Shown here: positions 26,132 to 35,582 of the stretch, piece by piece
Position numbering within the stretch: position 1 is the first letter of the stretch
How the letters are laid out: each line of letters starts with the position of its first letter
Source of the DNA: Celerinatantimonas sp046054165
Lineage (GTDB): Bacteria > Pseudomonadota > Gammaproteobacteria > Enterobacterales > Celerinatantimonadaceae
Length of the DNA: 64,000 nt
Assembly (NCBI RefSeq): GCF_046054165.1
Contig: NZ_JBFNXK010000008.1
Location: forward strand, 62,001 to 126,000
Direction of reading: 5' to 3'
The notes under the pieces: generated by a model
Database searches by the model: none
What the model was told of the DNA's origin: nothing
What the model saw: the letters and a program-made list of their open reading frames with translations, nothing else
Program-made: the position numbers and the translations under genes

Positions 26132-26157
26132 ATACATGCGTGGTGATCAGTGATGGT

Positions 26158-27045
26158 TTAAGGGAGGCTTTCATCACTAAAAGCAATATCGGTTGAGTTT
26201 TTGACTCGCTCACGAAATATTTTGGGAGTTTCACGCATCATTTCTTTAAACCTAAGACAAAAATAAGCACTATCACAAAACCCTGCTTGTTCAGCAACAG
26301 TAGCAATCGCCACATCAGTCGTGGCCAGTAGTTTCACGGCAACATTAATTTTTCGCACTACCATAAATGTTTTAAATGGCATGCCAAATGTTGATTTGAA
26401 AATCCGAGAAAACCACGATTTGGACCAATGGCAGCGTTGAGCCGCCTCTTCGGTAGAAATTGAGTATTCTTTATTTTTATCAAGATCGTGGACAAAATCC
26501 ATCAACGTGTTGATATGCTGATCGACAGGCCTAACCTTAGCATAAGGGGATTGACCTAATTTATTGAACACATCAAGCAAGATCGTTTTCAATAACGATT
26601 TAAACAAGGGATCGAATGAGCCCGAATTTTTTAATTGATCGGAGCACCAACTAAAGATCTGCTGTAATCTTGTGGCTTCCAATTCCGTCAATACCCGAAC
26701 CATCTCCCGGATCAACTGACTCGAATGGATATCTATCCCGTATTCGTCCAAATAGTTTTCTTCAAACTGCAACAAATAGCGCAGGTGATCCTCTCCAGCC
26801 GCCAGATCCATATCATGCACCATTAAGGCCGGTACAAAGATCAAGGTATTGTTTTTAATTGTATATTTTTCATTACCAATACTGAATGTCCCCGTTGAGC
26901 GGCGAAACCACATGATCTCGAACATCATGTGATAATGCGGTTCAACCGTTAACCCTCGAAAACAATGATAGTCATCAACCCGTAAGGTAAATAGCTCACC
27001 CACTCGGACCGGTATCTTTTCGAAAATGGGACAATCATCACTCAT
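26158..27045 (-). CDS. AraC-family transcriptional regulator with cupin sensor domain
   Basis: 295 residues from the ATG at 27045 (a GTG three codons earlier is possible; neither has a good ribosome site). An N-terminal cupin-like domain (PHYHMMFEIMWF, NTLIFVPALMVHDM) is followed by two C-terminal helix-turn-helix units (about 185-285, with STEEAAQRCHWSKSWFSRIFKSTFG and IATVAEQAGFCDSAYFCLRFKE). It is divergent from the GPH transporter and GH30 gene with 130 bp between starts. It is very likely their sugar-responsive activator. Confidence 0.9.
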   Translation of the reverse strand: MSDDCPIFEKIPVRVGELFTLRVDDYHCFRGLTVEPHYHMMFEIMWFRRSTGTFSIGNEKYTIKNNTLIFVPALMVHDMDLAAGEDHLRYLLQFEENYLDEYGIDIHSSQLIREMVRVLTELEATRLQQIFSWCSDQLKNSGSFDPLFKSLLKTILLDVFNKLGQSPYAKVRPVDQHINTLMDFVHDLDKNKEYSISTEEAAQRCHWSKSWFSRIFKSTFGMPFKTFMVVRKINVAVKLLATTDVAIATVAEQAGFCDSAYFCLRFKEMMRETPKIFRERVKNSTDIAFSDESLP

Positions 27046-27174
27046 AATGTACACACTTATTATATAAATACATTCTTTTTATACATATAAGCCATATCTT
27101 ATTCAATAACATATTCATTCTCGATAAGAGATTTATTTAACCAACAATAAAAACTCTCTGAAAGGAGAAGAACT

Positions 27175-28527
27175 ATGTCTAGTACCCCTTTGACAATAAA
27201 AGAAAAAATAAGTTATGGCTTAGGCGATACCGGGTGTAATTTAGTATGGCAGACCGTAATGCTATTTCTGGCTTACTTTTATACCGATATTTTTGGACTA
27301 AGTCCCGCACACATGGGAACCATGTTTTTGGCTGTAAGGATCATTGATGCGATAACCGATGTACTCATGGGTGCCATCGCAGATAGAACAAAAACACGTA
27401 TGGGTCAGTTTAGACCCTATATTTTATGGTTTGCTATTCCCTTTGGTTGTATTTGTACCTTAACTTTTTATACCCCGGAATTGAGTTATACCGGCAAGCT
27501 TATTTATGCCTATGCCTCATATATCTTATTATCATTAGTCTATACCGCTATTAATGTTCCTTATTGCGCAATGATTAATAATATATCGCATGATTCACAG
27601 GAAAGGGTTTCGCTACAATCCTACCGTTTTGCCCTTAGTACCGCAGGTGGACTGATTGTATCTATTGCGGCATTACCTTTAGTCAAATATCTTGGCAAAG
27701 GTAACCCTCAGCATGGATATTTTTATACCATGATGCTGATGAGTGTCATTAGTATCATCCTTTTCTTTATTTGTTTTTCTTTTACCAAGGAGAAATACTC
27801 CAATAAAAATCAAGCAAAAGATAGCAGCTTAGCAACTGATTTAAAGATTCTAACGGCGAGTAAAGAATGGCGAATTTTATTTGTATTAAATATCGTTAAC
27901 CTTATCGCTGTTTTATTAAAAAACAGCACTGCAATTTATTATGTGAATAATGTTATGGGGAAACCCGATCTTGCGAGTACCCTGCTAACCACATCATTAA
28001 TTGCCGGAATTATTGGTGCATTATTGTCAGCACGGATATTCAAAAACATAGATAAAGTCAAAGGTTTTAAATTTTCTATGTTTATAGAAGCTATTTTATT
28101 AGGTATTTTCTATTTCATTCCGGCAAGTAATATCTATTTAGTTTTCGCATTTATTATCGCCATTAATTTTATTCAGCTCGCTGCAACGCCACTGCAATGG
28201 AGTATGTTATCAGATGTAGTAGACGATATTGAAAAGAAAACCGGTCAATATTTAAGTGGTATTGTTTTTTCTACCAATCTATTTGCTATCAAACTCGGTA
28301 TTGCTATCGGTGGCGCACTAGTTGGATATCTCCTGTCATGGAGTCATTACGTGGGGGGAGCCACCGCTCAAACTAGCTCAGCGTTAGCCATGATCAATGC
28401 GTTATTTACCGTGATCCCTGGGGTATTAGTGTTCAGCCTCATTCTCATTATGCATCGTTATTCGCTTGATGATGCTCACATTTCAGCCGCTAAATTACCC
28501 AGCTTAGCTAAGGAGAAAGCACAATGA
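27175..28527 (+). CDS. GPH-family (MFS) glycoside/sodium symporter
   Basis: 450 residues with about 12 membrane helices. The family motifs GLGDTGCNLVWQ near the N-terminus and IGAIADRTKTRMGQFRPYILW in the loop between helices 2 and 3 are the GPH signatures found in MelB, XynP, YicJ and related carriers. It imports a glycoside or oligosaccharide with Na+ or H+. GAAAGGAGAAG precedes the ATG. It overlaps the GH30 gene as ATGA, so its cargo is probably the substrate of that enzyme. Confidence 0.92.
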   Translation: MSSTPLTIKEKISYGLGDTGCNLVWQTVMLFLAYFYTDIFGLSPAHMGTMFLAVRIIDAITDVLMGAIADRTKTRMGQFRPYILWFAIPFGCICTLTFYTPELSYTGKLIYAYASYILLSLVYTAINVPYCAMINNISHDSQERVSLQSYRFALSTAGGLIVSIAALPLVKYLGKGNPQHGYFYTMMLMSVISIILFFICFSFTKEKYSNKNQAKDSSLATDLKILTASKEWRILFVLNIVNLIAVLLKNSTAIYYVNNVMGKPDLASTLLTTSLIAGIIGALLSARIFKNIDKVKGFKFSMFIEAILLGIFYFIPASNIYLVFAFIIAINFIQLAATPLQWSMLSDVVDDIEKKTGQYLSGIVFSTNLFAIKLGIAIGGALVGYLLSWSHYVGGATAQTSSALAMINALFTVIPGVLVFSLILIMHRYSLDDAHISAAKLPSLAKEKAQ

Positions 28528-29843
28528 TACATGTCATTAGTTCCGGCAAAGATCATATATGGCAAACACAGAAAGCCTGCCCTCTAACCAGCGATGAACA
28601 AGGCCCCAATCTTATTGTTAGCCAGCAACGGGGACGAGCGATAGAAGGATTTGGCGGATGTTTTAATGAACTGGGCATGATCGCGTTAGCCTCATTGAAA
28701 CCAGAACAACGAGAAGCCATTTTTGATCAACTATTTGCCCCCGATGGAGAATGCCAACTAACCCTAGGCCGACTTCCCATCGGTGCCAGCGATTATGCCA
28801 AATCGTGGTATAGCTATAACGAGCACGAAGATGATTACAGCATGGCCCATTTTTCCATTGAACGGGATCGGCGTTGGTTAATGCCTTATGTTCAGGCGGC
28901 CTTGGCACGTCAACCCAAGATGACGCTATTTGCCTCCCCTTGGAGTCCGCCAACATGGCTCAAAACCCATCAGGCCTATAATTTTGGTCGCTTAAAAAGC
29001 GATGCACAAACGCAGCGGGCTTACGCTTTGTACTTCCAAAAATATATTGAGGCTTACCAACAGGAAGGGATCACGGTTCAGCAAATACACGTGCAGAACG
29101 AGGTAGCCGCCGATCAAAAATTTCCCTCCTGTGTCTGGAGCGGAGAACAGCTGCGGATATTCATTAGAGATTATCTCGGCCCCTTATTTGCTGCGGAAAA
29201 TATCGATAGCGAGATCTGGTTGGGCACGATCAATGCCCCTAATTTTATGGAAGAAGTCGGGCAGGATTATGATGATTATGCCGGTTATGTCTTAAACGAT
29301 CGCGAGGCCTATCAATATATCAAAGGAGTCGGTTACCAGTGGGCGGGAAAGAATGCGATCCAACGGACCACCATGAGCTATCCCGAACTACGTTACTATC
29401 AAACCGAAAACGAATGTGGCGACGGTGAGAATAGTTGGCCCTATGCACACTATGTATTTAGCTTGTTCCGACATTATTTGGTGAACGGGGTGAACGGTTA
29501 TTGCTACTGGAATATGGTGTTACCCAAGGGAGGTGAAAGTACTTGGGGCTGGCGACAAAACAGCATGATCTCGGTTGATATGGAGAACCAGCAGGTGATG
29601 ATTAATCCTGAATACCATGTGATGCGTCACTTCTCTCATTTTATTAAACCGGGGGCGAGATACGTACCGTTGAGCGGTCATTTAAGTGGCAATGCCGTCG
29701 CTTTTTGTAATCCGGATGGTTCTTTGGTGCTCAACCTTAATAACCCCTACAACGAACCCCGTTTGTTGGATCTGGAACTTGATTCACACCGTTATCAGTA
29801 CCAGCTCCCCCCTTGTTCTATCACTAGCGTTGTCACCGAATGA
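28524..29843 (+). CDS. Cytoplasmic GH30-family glycoside hydrolase
   Basis: 439 residues and no signal peptide, so it acts on imported sugar. GH30 features are IEGFGGCFNE (40-49), RLPIGASDYA (83-91), the acid/base Glu193 in HVQNE and the nucleophile around Glu295 in QTENECG, followed by a beta-sandwich C-terminal domain. Family members are glucosylceramidases, beta-glucosidases, beta-1,6-glucanases and beta-xylosidases; the bond cannot be fixed here. It is translationally coupled to the GPH importer. Plant- or sediment-derived beta-glycosides are plausible substrates. Confidence 0.9.
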   Translation: MIHVISSGKDHIWQTQKACPLTSDEQGPNLIVSQQRGRAIEGFGGCFNELGMIALASLKPEQREAIFDQLFAPDGECQLTLGRLPIGASDYAKSWYSYNEHEDDYSMAHFSIERDRRWLMPYVQAALARQPKMTLFASPWSPPTWLKTHQAYNFGRLKSDAQTQRAYALYFQKYIEAYQQEGITVQQIHVQNEVAADQKFPSCVWSGEQLRIFIRDYLGPLFAAENIDSEIWLGTINAPNFMEEVGQDYDDYAGYVLNDREAYQYIKGVGYQWAGKNAIQRTTMSYPELRYYQTENECGDGENSWPYAHYVFSLFRHYLVNGVNGYCYWNMVLPKGGESTWGWRQNSMISVDMENQQVMINPEYHVMRHFSHFIKPGARYVPLSGHLSGNAVAFCNPDGSLVLNLNNPYNEPRLLDLELDSHRYQYQLPPCSITSVVTE

Positions 29844-29854
29844 CGCTCACATGT

Positions 29855-29923
29855 TCTGCCCACCGCGTCATTCCTGATACGATGGGCAGATTGATATCCA
29901 CATGGGCTCCCTGATAAGGGAGC
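29855..29923 (+). terminator. Two hairpins after the GH30 gene
   Basis: TCTGCCCA/TGGGCAGA (29855-29862 and 29883-29890) and GCTCCC/GGGAGC (29906-29923) follow the GH30 stop within 80 nt. Neither has a strong T run, so this is a weak terminator call. Confidence 0.4.
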
Positions 29924-29965
29924 TTCAGGTGTGATCAAGAAAACACCCACTGTCTTTCGCATGAC

Positions 29966-30352
29966 TCAAGATGAACCCGCAACCCCACTTGAATGTGCTG
30001 CAATGACTTCCCAACGATCACCTTCCACATGCTGCCATACCCGAGTAAAACGAAACGTCCCATCCGCTGGCTGTCCATCATAACTACCGCAGATGCTCAT
30101 TTTAACCACCACAATCGCAGTATCTTGTTGCAATTTAATCTGCTGATCTTCTATAGCAATATGAGAGAGATGTAATAAACCTGATTGATGCGCTTGCAAA
30201 TCATCCTTTTTACCGAGCACCTGCCCTAAATGATTGCTAAAAACCAGCTCGGAAGATAAAAGGCGATCCAATTCTTGAACATCCGAAGCCAACATGGCCT
30301 GACAAAGCAACGCTTCTGCGGCAATGATCTGACTTTCTTTACTATTTTCCAC
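29966..30352 (-). CDS. NTF2-like / DUF4440 family protein
   Basis: 128 residues from a GTG at 30352, chosen because AAGGA lies upstream; the frame begins at a TTG two codons before. The pattern LLSSELVFSNHLGQVLGKKDDL...FRFTRVWQHVEGDRWEVIAAHSS matches SnoaL/DUF4440 cone-shaped folds. These bind small ligands or act as isomerases, and the function here is unknown. It is transcribed alone, converging on the GH30 gene. Confidence 0.78.
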   Translation of the reverse strand: MENSKESQIIAAEALLCQAMLASDVQELDRLLSSELVFSNHLGQVLGKKDDLQAHQSGLLHLSHIAIEDQQIKLQQDTAIVVVKMSICGSYDGQPADGTFRFTRVWQHVEGDRWEVIAAHSSGVAGSS

Positions 30353-30624
30353 CGCCAATCCTTTTTTACTGCTTGCTGAAAATAAACGGATTCACTTTCA
30401 CGACACATCAGGAAAACAATGTGGCTCATACATTTCATGAATAAGCGAATGCGCTTTCGCTTGAACATTGGCGATGACATTGCCGATAACACCATCCCCA
30501 AACCAGCGGCCAAGATCAGTCATCATCCCGCTCTTGAACCTCAAGGGATGAATAACCGCTCCCCCGCACTGCATCGATATCAATCCCACATGACAGATTG
30601 AATGATCATCAAGACAACAAACCT

Positions 30625-31191
30625 TTAATTCCCAAATCCATACGGATAATCCATTTGTTTCGAAATTCTGATACGTGCATCGACCCCGGCCAATCGCTCA
30701 ACTAAAAACAGCCCCAAATCAATTGAAGATGACACGCCTCTTGCCGTTACCACATCGCCTTCATCCACCACGCGCAGATCGACCACACGACAATAGTTCT
30801 CTAGTTCCCCAAAAGCACTTGGATGCGTCGTAGCCCGTTTCCCGCTAAGAAAACCAGCTGAGCCCAATAATAAGGCTCCGGTACACACTGAAACCTTTAA
30901 TTTCACCGCTTGTCCCGTTTTCAGCCAATCCATAAAGCCTTGATCAAATTGCAGCGCACGCGTCCCGAAACCACCTGGAACAACAATAAGGTCGTATCCA
31001 CTTAAAGACGCACCGACTTTGTCAGGGAAAAATCGCAATCCTCGATCGTCAGTGACGTCCTTGGTATAAGCACAAATATCCCATTCGAATTCAGGAAGAA
31101 TATGCATGGATTTTAAGCGAGTGAGCGGATCGTAAACCCCAATAAAATCTAATGCGGTCATCTGCTCAAAAATAATAAATGCAACGTTCAT
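30625..31191 (-). CDS. DJ-1/PfpI superfamily protein
   Basis: 188 residues. A class I glutamine amidotransferase-like fold carries the nucleophile elbow VSVCTGALLLGSAG (catalytic Cys) and the THPSAFGELE block. The sequence pattern is close to isonitrile hydratase-type and other stand-alone DJ-1/PfpI enzymes. The ATG at 31191 is favoured over 31197 by AAGG spacing. The 270 bp between this gene and the NTF2-like gene hold no convincing gene. Confidence 0.85.
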   Translation of the reverse strand: MNVAFIIFEQMTALDFIGVYDPLTRLKSMHILPEFEWDICAYTKDVTDDRGLRFFPDKVGASLSGYDLIVVPGGFGTRALQFDQGFMDWLKTGQAVKLKVSVCTGALLLGSAGFLSGKRATTHPSAFGELENYCRVVDLRVVDEGDVVTARGVSSSIDLGLFLVERLAGVDARIRISKQMDYPYGFGN

Positions 31192-31300
31192 AAACATCCT
31201 TACGATTGTTGAATAGGGGCTACCGCCGCGATCATGTGTTCATTCAAACGCATCCGATATTATTTATAGCAAATCGTTAAAACAAACGCTTTATTGACGA

Positions 31301-31726
31301 TTATCTCTCCAAACACATGCGGTATTCTAAATGCCCGGTATGAATATCACGCTGCTCTCGCACCACTTTAAAACCGTGCGATACATAAAATTGATAACTG
31401 GCTTGGTTTTCTTTATAGACAGAAAGTGTGAGCGTCTCGCTCCGATGCGTCGCATGAGCCAATAACTGTGTACCAATCCCTTGACCTTGCCATTCGGGTG
31501 CCACAAATAGCGCCGCCAAATGATTTTCATTCAGGGCGTAAAATCCAACCACTTCATTTTTCATTTCAAATACATAACTCTCTGAAGCAGGGATATAAAC
31601 ATGCCGCATAGCATCGACTTGAGATTCCCAAAATTCAGCGGCAATAAAATCGTGAGCGATAATGGAGGCATTGAGCCAGAGTTGCAGAACACAAGCTAAG
31701 TCATTTTCTTGATACTTTCTGATCAT
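31301..31726 (-). CDS. GNAT-family N-acetyltransferase, YiaC/YjaB-like
   Basis: 141 residues. The acetyl-CoA loop is VAPEWQGQGIGTQLLAH, preceded by HLAALFV and followed by LSVYKENQASYQFYVSHGFKVV. Overall it resembles YiaC and YjaB of E. coli, lysine acetyltransferases in the small GNAT class. The ATG at 31726 is chosen over an upstream TTG. The substrate is unknown. Confidence 0.87.
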   Translation of the reverse strand: MIRKYQENDLACVLQLWLNASIIAHDFIAAEFWESQVDAMRHVYIPASESYVFEMKNEVVGFYALNENHLAALFVAPEWQGQGIGTQLLAHATHRSETLTLSVYKENQASYQFYVSHGFKVVREQRDIHTGHLEYRMCLER

Positions 31727-31843
31727 ATTCAAACTACCGAGCGTAAAATTTCAACAGCCGATCACCTTTCGATACAGGATAACGAAAATACCCCCATCGA
31801 ATAAAGAGATCTGGATATTTATTCCAGCGGCTGTTGATGATGT

Positions 31844-32728
31844 TTAGATATTAATTAAATGCTCTCGATACGCTCGCAATGAAGCTTCATCCCGCCCCGT
31901 AAACCGCTGCAAAGTCTGTTCTAACATGGCTGTCAGTTCATCATAATCTTGTGGCAGAGCCGCGATAAAATTAACCGGATTGGCAACACTCTGCCCCAAT
32001 AAAATAATCGGGTTGGTTAGCGCCCTGACAAGCAGCAATGTTTCTTCAATGCGCTCATATTCACTCGCTTCAGTAAAATGTCCAGCCCGAACATCCTGAT
32101 AAAGTCGCGACTCGGCTTGCACAGCAACGGATGTCATATACATATGCGTCGGATGTAACTGATTCAATACTTCAGCCGTATTCCGAGCATTTCGAGCACC
32201 ATTTCCAGCTCCGGCTAATCCGCCTAAGAAGATCACCCGATACGCGATTTCTGCCGCTTCCAGTTTTTGGCACTCCCGCAAAATATCGCTAGCCGCATAG
32301 CCTTTATCCATAAAATTCAAAATATCATCATCACCACTTTCAATTCCGATCACTAAATCATTAATCCCTTCGGCTTTTAACACCTTGAGATCCGCGATGG
32401 TTTTGTTATAGATACTGTCTACCCGAGCATACATTCCGATGTTAATTTCCGGGAAATAGCTGCGGATCAACTGCGCCAAATCGATCAGTTTCGCCGTACG
32501 TAAAGTGAACGGGTCGCCGCCCACCGCATAGAGCCGCCGAGCATCAGGATACCTTAGACGAGCTTCTTTAAGGTCACTCTCAATCTGTTTTTTCGCCGCT
32601 ATTCGGTAAGGGATGCCGTGATAAAAAGTACAGAATCGACATGAATTATGAGTACATCCAACCGTGACTTCTAACAAAATACTATTAGCTTCATGAGGAG
32701 GACGGATAACTGGACCGGTGTAATGCAT
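31844..32728 (-). CDS. Radical SAM protein with CX4CX2C cluster motif
   Basis: 294 residues from the ATG at 32728, with AGGAAT 8 nt upstream. The Fe-S motif is CTHNSCRFC in the context VTVGCTHNSCRFCTFY, with four residues between the first two cysteines instead of the usual three. A GGDPF-type SAM-binding strand (YAVGGDPFTLRT) and GIESGDD follow, as in HemN/Elp3-like and YgiQ-like proteins. The C-terminal part has no auxiliary Cys cluster. The reaction is not known. It is monocistronic. Confidence 0.85.
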   Translation of the reverse strand: MHYTGPVIRPPHEANSILLEVTVGCTHNSCRFCTFYHGIPYRIAAKKQIESDLKEARLRYPDARRLYAVGGDPFTLRTAKLIDLAQLIRSYFPEINIGMYARVDSIYNKTIADLKVLKAEGINDLVIGIESGDDDILNFMDKGYAASDILRECQKLEAAEIAYRVIFLGGLAGAGNGARNARNTAEVLNQLHPTHMYMTSVAVQAESRLYQDVRAGHFTEASEYERIEETLLLVRALTNPIILLGQSVANPVNFIAALPQDYDELTAMLEQTLQRFTGRDEASLRAYREHLINI

Positions 32729-33127
32729 CACTATATTCCTATTGTTAAGCCAATGGCCGACAGCCTCAAGCTATCTAACCAACGTGCTCTATCAATCACT
32801 GAGATTAGCTGATCCTCACCTAGTCTTTAAACGCAATAAAGAGGTTAAAAGTTCTATTAATCTGGAAATTTATTCCACAATAAAAGTAGGTACTATGTTT
32901 ATCAAAGACAGCGGTTCCAAGGGTCCTATTTTGATCATTCCTCAAACATTCCCCACTACGTTTCATTTAAACAAAATTTCCTCTTGGGAGAATGAACACC
33001 GCCCAGCGTCGCTTGAAGTTCAAAAACACAGGATTAAAAACCAGCTGATTTATTGCTATCTATCCCTTTCTATTCGTGCTGAAATATATGATTCATATGT
33101 TATTTCAGTCTCAGTGAGAATTTCTCG
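32729..33127. other. Intergenic region, no confident gene
   Basis: About 400 bp. A 130-codon open frame crosses it but has no ribosome site, no family motifs and overlaps the next gene, so I do not call it. No repeats were recognised. Confidence 0.4.
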
Positions 33128-33517
33128 ATGTTAGAACAGTTACAAGGACGTGTAGCCAATTATAACCCCGTCACTAAAACGAATGTTCAGTTAGAGCTGG
33201 TTGGTGAATGCCGGGTGATTGAACTACAACTTAGTGACGCTTGGGTAATCAATCGAGGGGATCAGGTCATTGTTGCCGGAGAGGTGGATCCGAAATCCGG
33301 GAGATTCAGTGCTTATGCCTATAAAAACCAAACCCGAGGAGTCTTCGGTAAACTCGGGGCGAGTGCAGCAACCGGCGGTATTTTTGTCATCGCCAGTATT
33401 TTATTTTTTTGGGCCATCTTTCCACTGATGTTTCATTTACCGGCCGGTTTAAAAATGATAGCTTTGGGTAAAAAAGTAAACTCAGCCTTTGCGATGATCC
33501 AATCCGCTAAGTCATAA
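33128..33517 (+). CDS. Small membrane protein of unknown function
   Basis: 129 residues. The N-terminal 70 residues look beta-rich (VQLELVGECRVIELQ, DQVIVAGEVDPKSGRFSAYAYKN) and could be an OB-like fold. One hydrophobic segment (about 84-108, GGIFVIASILFFWAIFPLMFHL) follows, then a short basic tail. I do not recognise the family. It lies 23 nt upstream of the Imm41-like gene on the same strand, so a shared transcript and role are likely. Confidence 0.7.
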   Translation: MLEQLQGRVANYNPVTKTNVQLELVGECRVIELQLSDAWVINRGDQVIVAGEVDPKSGRFSAYAYKNQTRGVFGKLGASAATGGIFVIASILFFWAIFPLMFHLPAGLKMIALGKKVNSAFAMIQSAKS

Positions 33518-33540
33518 AATCAATCGGAGCTCTTTTCACG

Positions 33541-33939
33541 ATGATGCGCTCAATAAATCTACAACCCATCTATCAAAATTTCCCGGGATGTAACGCCTAT
33601 ACGGACGACTCATTCACAGGAATTTTGCATGAAAAGTGTTATTGGTCTGATGCGGAATATTTTAAGTTAGATAATGCTCTCTACGCGCTGGCTCAAGCCT
33701 ATAAAGATGAATCCCAGTGTCCTCGGGAGCTCGTGGGATGTCTCATGCGGATTTTCAGCTTTGTGATCATGTCTATCAACTGCCATTATGATCCCAACGA
33801 TCTGTACCAAATCGAAAACTTAGATAACGAACAACTCCGCATCCGCAAAGAGCGATTCCAACAAGTTTTTGAGGGAGTCTTCCTGAACAATATGCTTCCA
33901 GTAAACTATTTTGAATACCAGTGTTCGACAGAGAAATAA
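33541..33939 (+). CDS. Orphan immunity protein, Imm41-like
   Basis: 132 residues. The pattern NFPGCNAYTDDSFTGILHEKCYW, LVGCLMRIFSFVIMSI, HYDPNDLYQIENLD and RERFQQVFEGVF agrees with what I recall of Imm41-family immunity proteins of polymorphic toxin systems. Such proteins block a cognate secreted toxin. No toxin, Rhs, T6SS or CDI gene is visible, so it may defend against toxins from other cells. CGGAG lies upstream. Start could be either of two adjacent ATGs. Confidence 0.6.
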   Translation: MMRSINLQPIYQNFPGCNAYTDDSFTGILHEKCYWSDAEYFKLDNALYALAQAYKDESQCPRELVGCLMRIFSFVIMSINCHYDPNDLYQIENLDNEQLRIRKERFQQVFEGVFLNNMLPVNYFEYQCSTEK

Positions 33940-34304
33940 AGGGTTAACCGCACCCATAGAATCTCTGTCCTTTGGTTGCATTGACTGCTCCTCTACTGAC
34001 CTGCTCCCCCTAATCTAGTCCAGTCTACACTTAGTCGTGTTCATCCAACCAAGGAGATGATGAACATGAAAAATCCGATAATGAGCACACTAATAGGAAC
34101 GGATGGGAAATAAGCATTAATGCAAATGCCGAGTAAACCAATTCAATACGCGCCATATCATATATAGTGCATTTTATTTTTCATAAAAGCCTCGGTTGCT
34201 CTCGGTTAAAGCAGTCACTGTAGCTCAAGTGACCTATACTCATGGCTATAAATTCTGCTATGGTCGATTTTTATGCACTTTTTTGATGACTCAAAGGAGA
34301 ACCG
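33940..34304. other. Intergenic region before pldA with a possible 18-codon leader ORF
   Basis: About 365 bp. At 34057-34113 an 18-codon frame (MMNMKNPIMSTLIGTDGK) follows AAGGAG but has no known counterpart. It may be chance or a remnant. The rest is AT-rich and probably carries the pldA promoter. Confidence 0.35.
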
Positions 34305-35297
34305 ATGCGAGCCATTTTAGGGTTAGTACTCACTTTATCTGCAATATCTAACGCCGAAGCGGCCACAGCCGAACAACCCAATCCGCCGGGTGATTCCTCA
34401 TCAACATCAGCATCCTCCACGACCGACGGCCTCGGCCAGCAAGACACAATCAAAATTGCATCCGATCAAAATAAAGAACAGGCCACCCAACAATTGCTAG
34501 CCTCAAAAAACGCTCTGGATCGAAAACTCGGCCACATGTTTGAGGCGAGTGATAATCCGTTCGTCCTCTTTCCCTATGAAGAAAACTATCTGCTGTATAC
34601 CTATGATCCCGACCTGACCAGTAACCACTACGATTATTTGGATAAAGAGCAAGTCGATAAATTTGATAAACATGAGGTGAAATTCCAATTCAGCATCATG
34701 TTCCCGCTGGTTCGGGGAATTGTTGGTGATAATTCAGTGTTGGCGGCATCGTATACACAGCTTTCCTTATGGCAGGCTTTTAACAGTAAAATTTCATCGC
34801 CTTTTAGGGAAACCAACTATGAACCGCAACTGTTTTTAGCTTGGTTGACCAACTATCACTTTGGGGGATGGACTCTTCGAGAAACAGAATTCGGCTTCAA
34901 TCACCAATCCAATGGCCGGGGCATCCCCCGCAGTCGCAGTTGGAACCGGATTTACGCCGATATCACCGCCGTCAAAGGCAATTGGGCGATCTCCTTTAAG
35001 CCTTGGTGGCGGATCCCGGAAAGTCGTGATAACGACGATAATCCGGATATCACCCACTACATCGGCTACTATCGCGTCAAAGCCGGATATGCTTATGGCA
35101 AAAGTACCTTCACCAGTGAGTTCCACTACAACTGGAATACCAGTCGCGGATCGGTGCAAGTGGGCTGGAGCCATCCCATATTGCACCATGTCAGAGTTTA
35201 CGCGCAAATCTTTACCGGATATGGTGAAACGCTGATTGACTACAACAATAGCGATACTCGCTTTGGCCTCGGGATCATGCTGAACGATATGTTATGA
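34305..35297 (+). CDS. pldA: Outer-membrane phospholipase A
   Basis: 330 residues with a signal peptide (about 1-19) and a Ser/Thr/Pro-rich linker (about 25-45). The beta-barrel has the catalytic His200 and Ser202 in GFNHQSNGR and Asn214 in SRSWNR, the PldA triad. It hydrolyses phospholipids misplaced in the outer leaflet and is activated by Ca2+ and dimerisation. AAGGAG precedes the ATG. It is longer than E. coli PldA (289), owing mainly to the low-complexity N-terminal segment. Confidence 0.93.
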   Translation: MRAILGLVLTLSAISNAEAATAEQPNPPGDSSSTSASSTTDGLGQQDTIKIASDQNKEQATQQLLASKNALDRKLGHMFEASDNPFVLFPYEENYLLYTYDPDLTSNHYDYLDKEQVDKFDKHEVKFQFSIMFPLVRGIVGDNSVLAASYTQLSLWQAFNSKISSPFRETNYEPQLFLAWLTNYHFGGWTLRETEFGFNHQSNGRGIPRSRSWNRIYADITAVKGNWAISFKPWWRIPESRDNDDNPDITHYIGYYRVKAGYAYGKSTFTSEFHYNWNTSRGSVQVGWSHPILHHVRVYAQIFTGYGETLIDYNNSDTRFGLGIMLNDML

Positions 35298-35582
35298 AAC
35301 AGAGCTGATGGTAAAAGTGCAACTTCCCATCACCCACATGGGCAGCCTGATGATACGACTTAACAGTGAACACATCTTCTCGGGAAAACACCCCAAAGCT
35401 TCTGAGTTCTGTTAACATCGGTCTTTACATAACACGTTAGATTAACGCAGATACCTCCTCTTTGGGGATTCAAGGGATGATCGCAAAGCAGATCAGTACT
35501 TCACGAACTAGATGGAAGATGCTCGTTAATGCTGGCTCGATTCATTTTGATATATTAAAGAAAAATTTTTAGAGATTTCCAG

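Larger units (their letters stand above)
25574..26157. other. AT-rich region upstream of the ParA-like gene with inverted repeats
   Basis: About 580 bp without a credible gene. It contains a 30-bp dyad (25702-25731), a self-complementary CG alternation TGCGCGCGCGCA (25742-25753) and a nested inverted repeat at 26080-26131. These could be operator, centromere-like or terminator elements. Confidence 0.5.

Noticed and set aside
30398..30589. 63-codon minus-strand frame between the DJ-1 and NTF2-like genes
   Set aside because: Protein-like in appearance but no ribosome site and no family match; not enough for a call.
32742..33134. 130-codon plus-strand frame
   Set aside because: No initiation signal or motifs, and it overlaps the start of the next gene.
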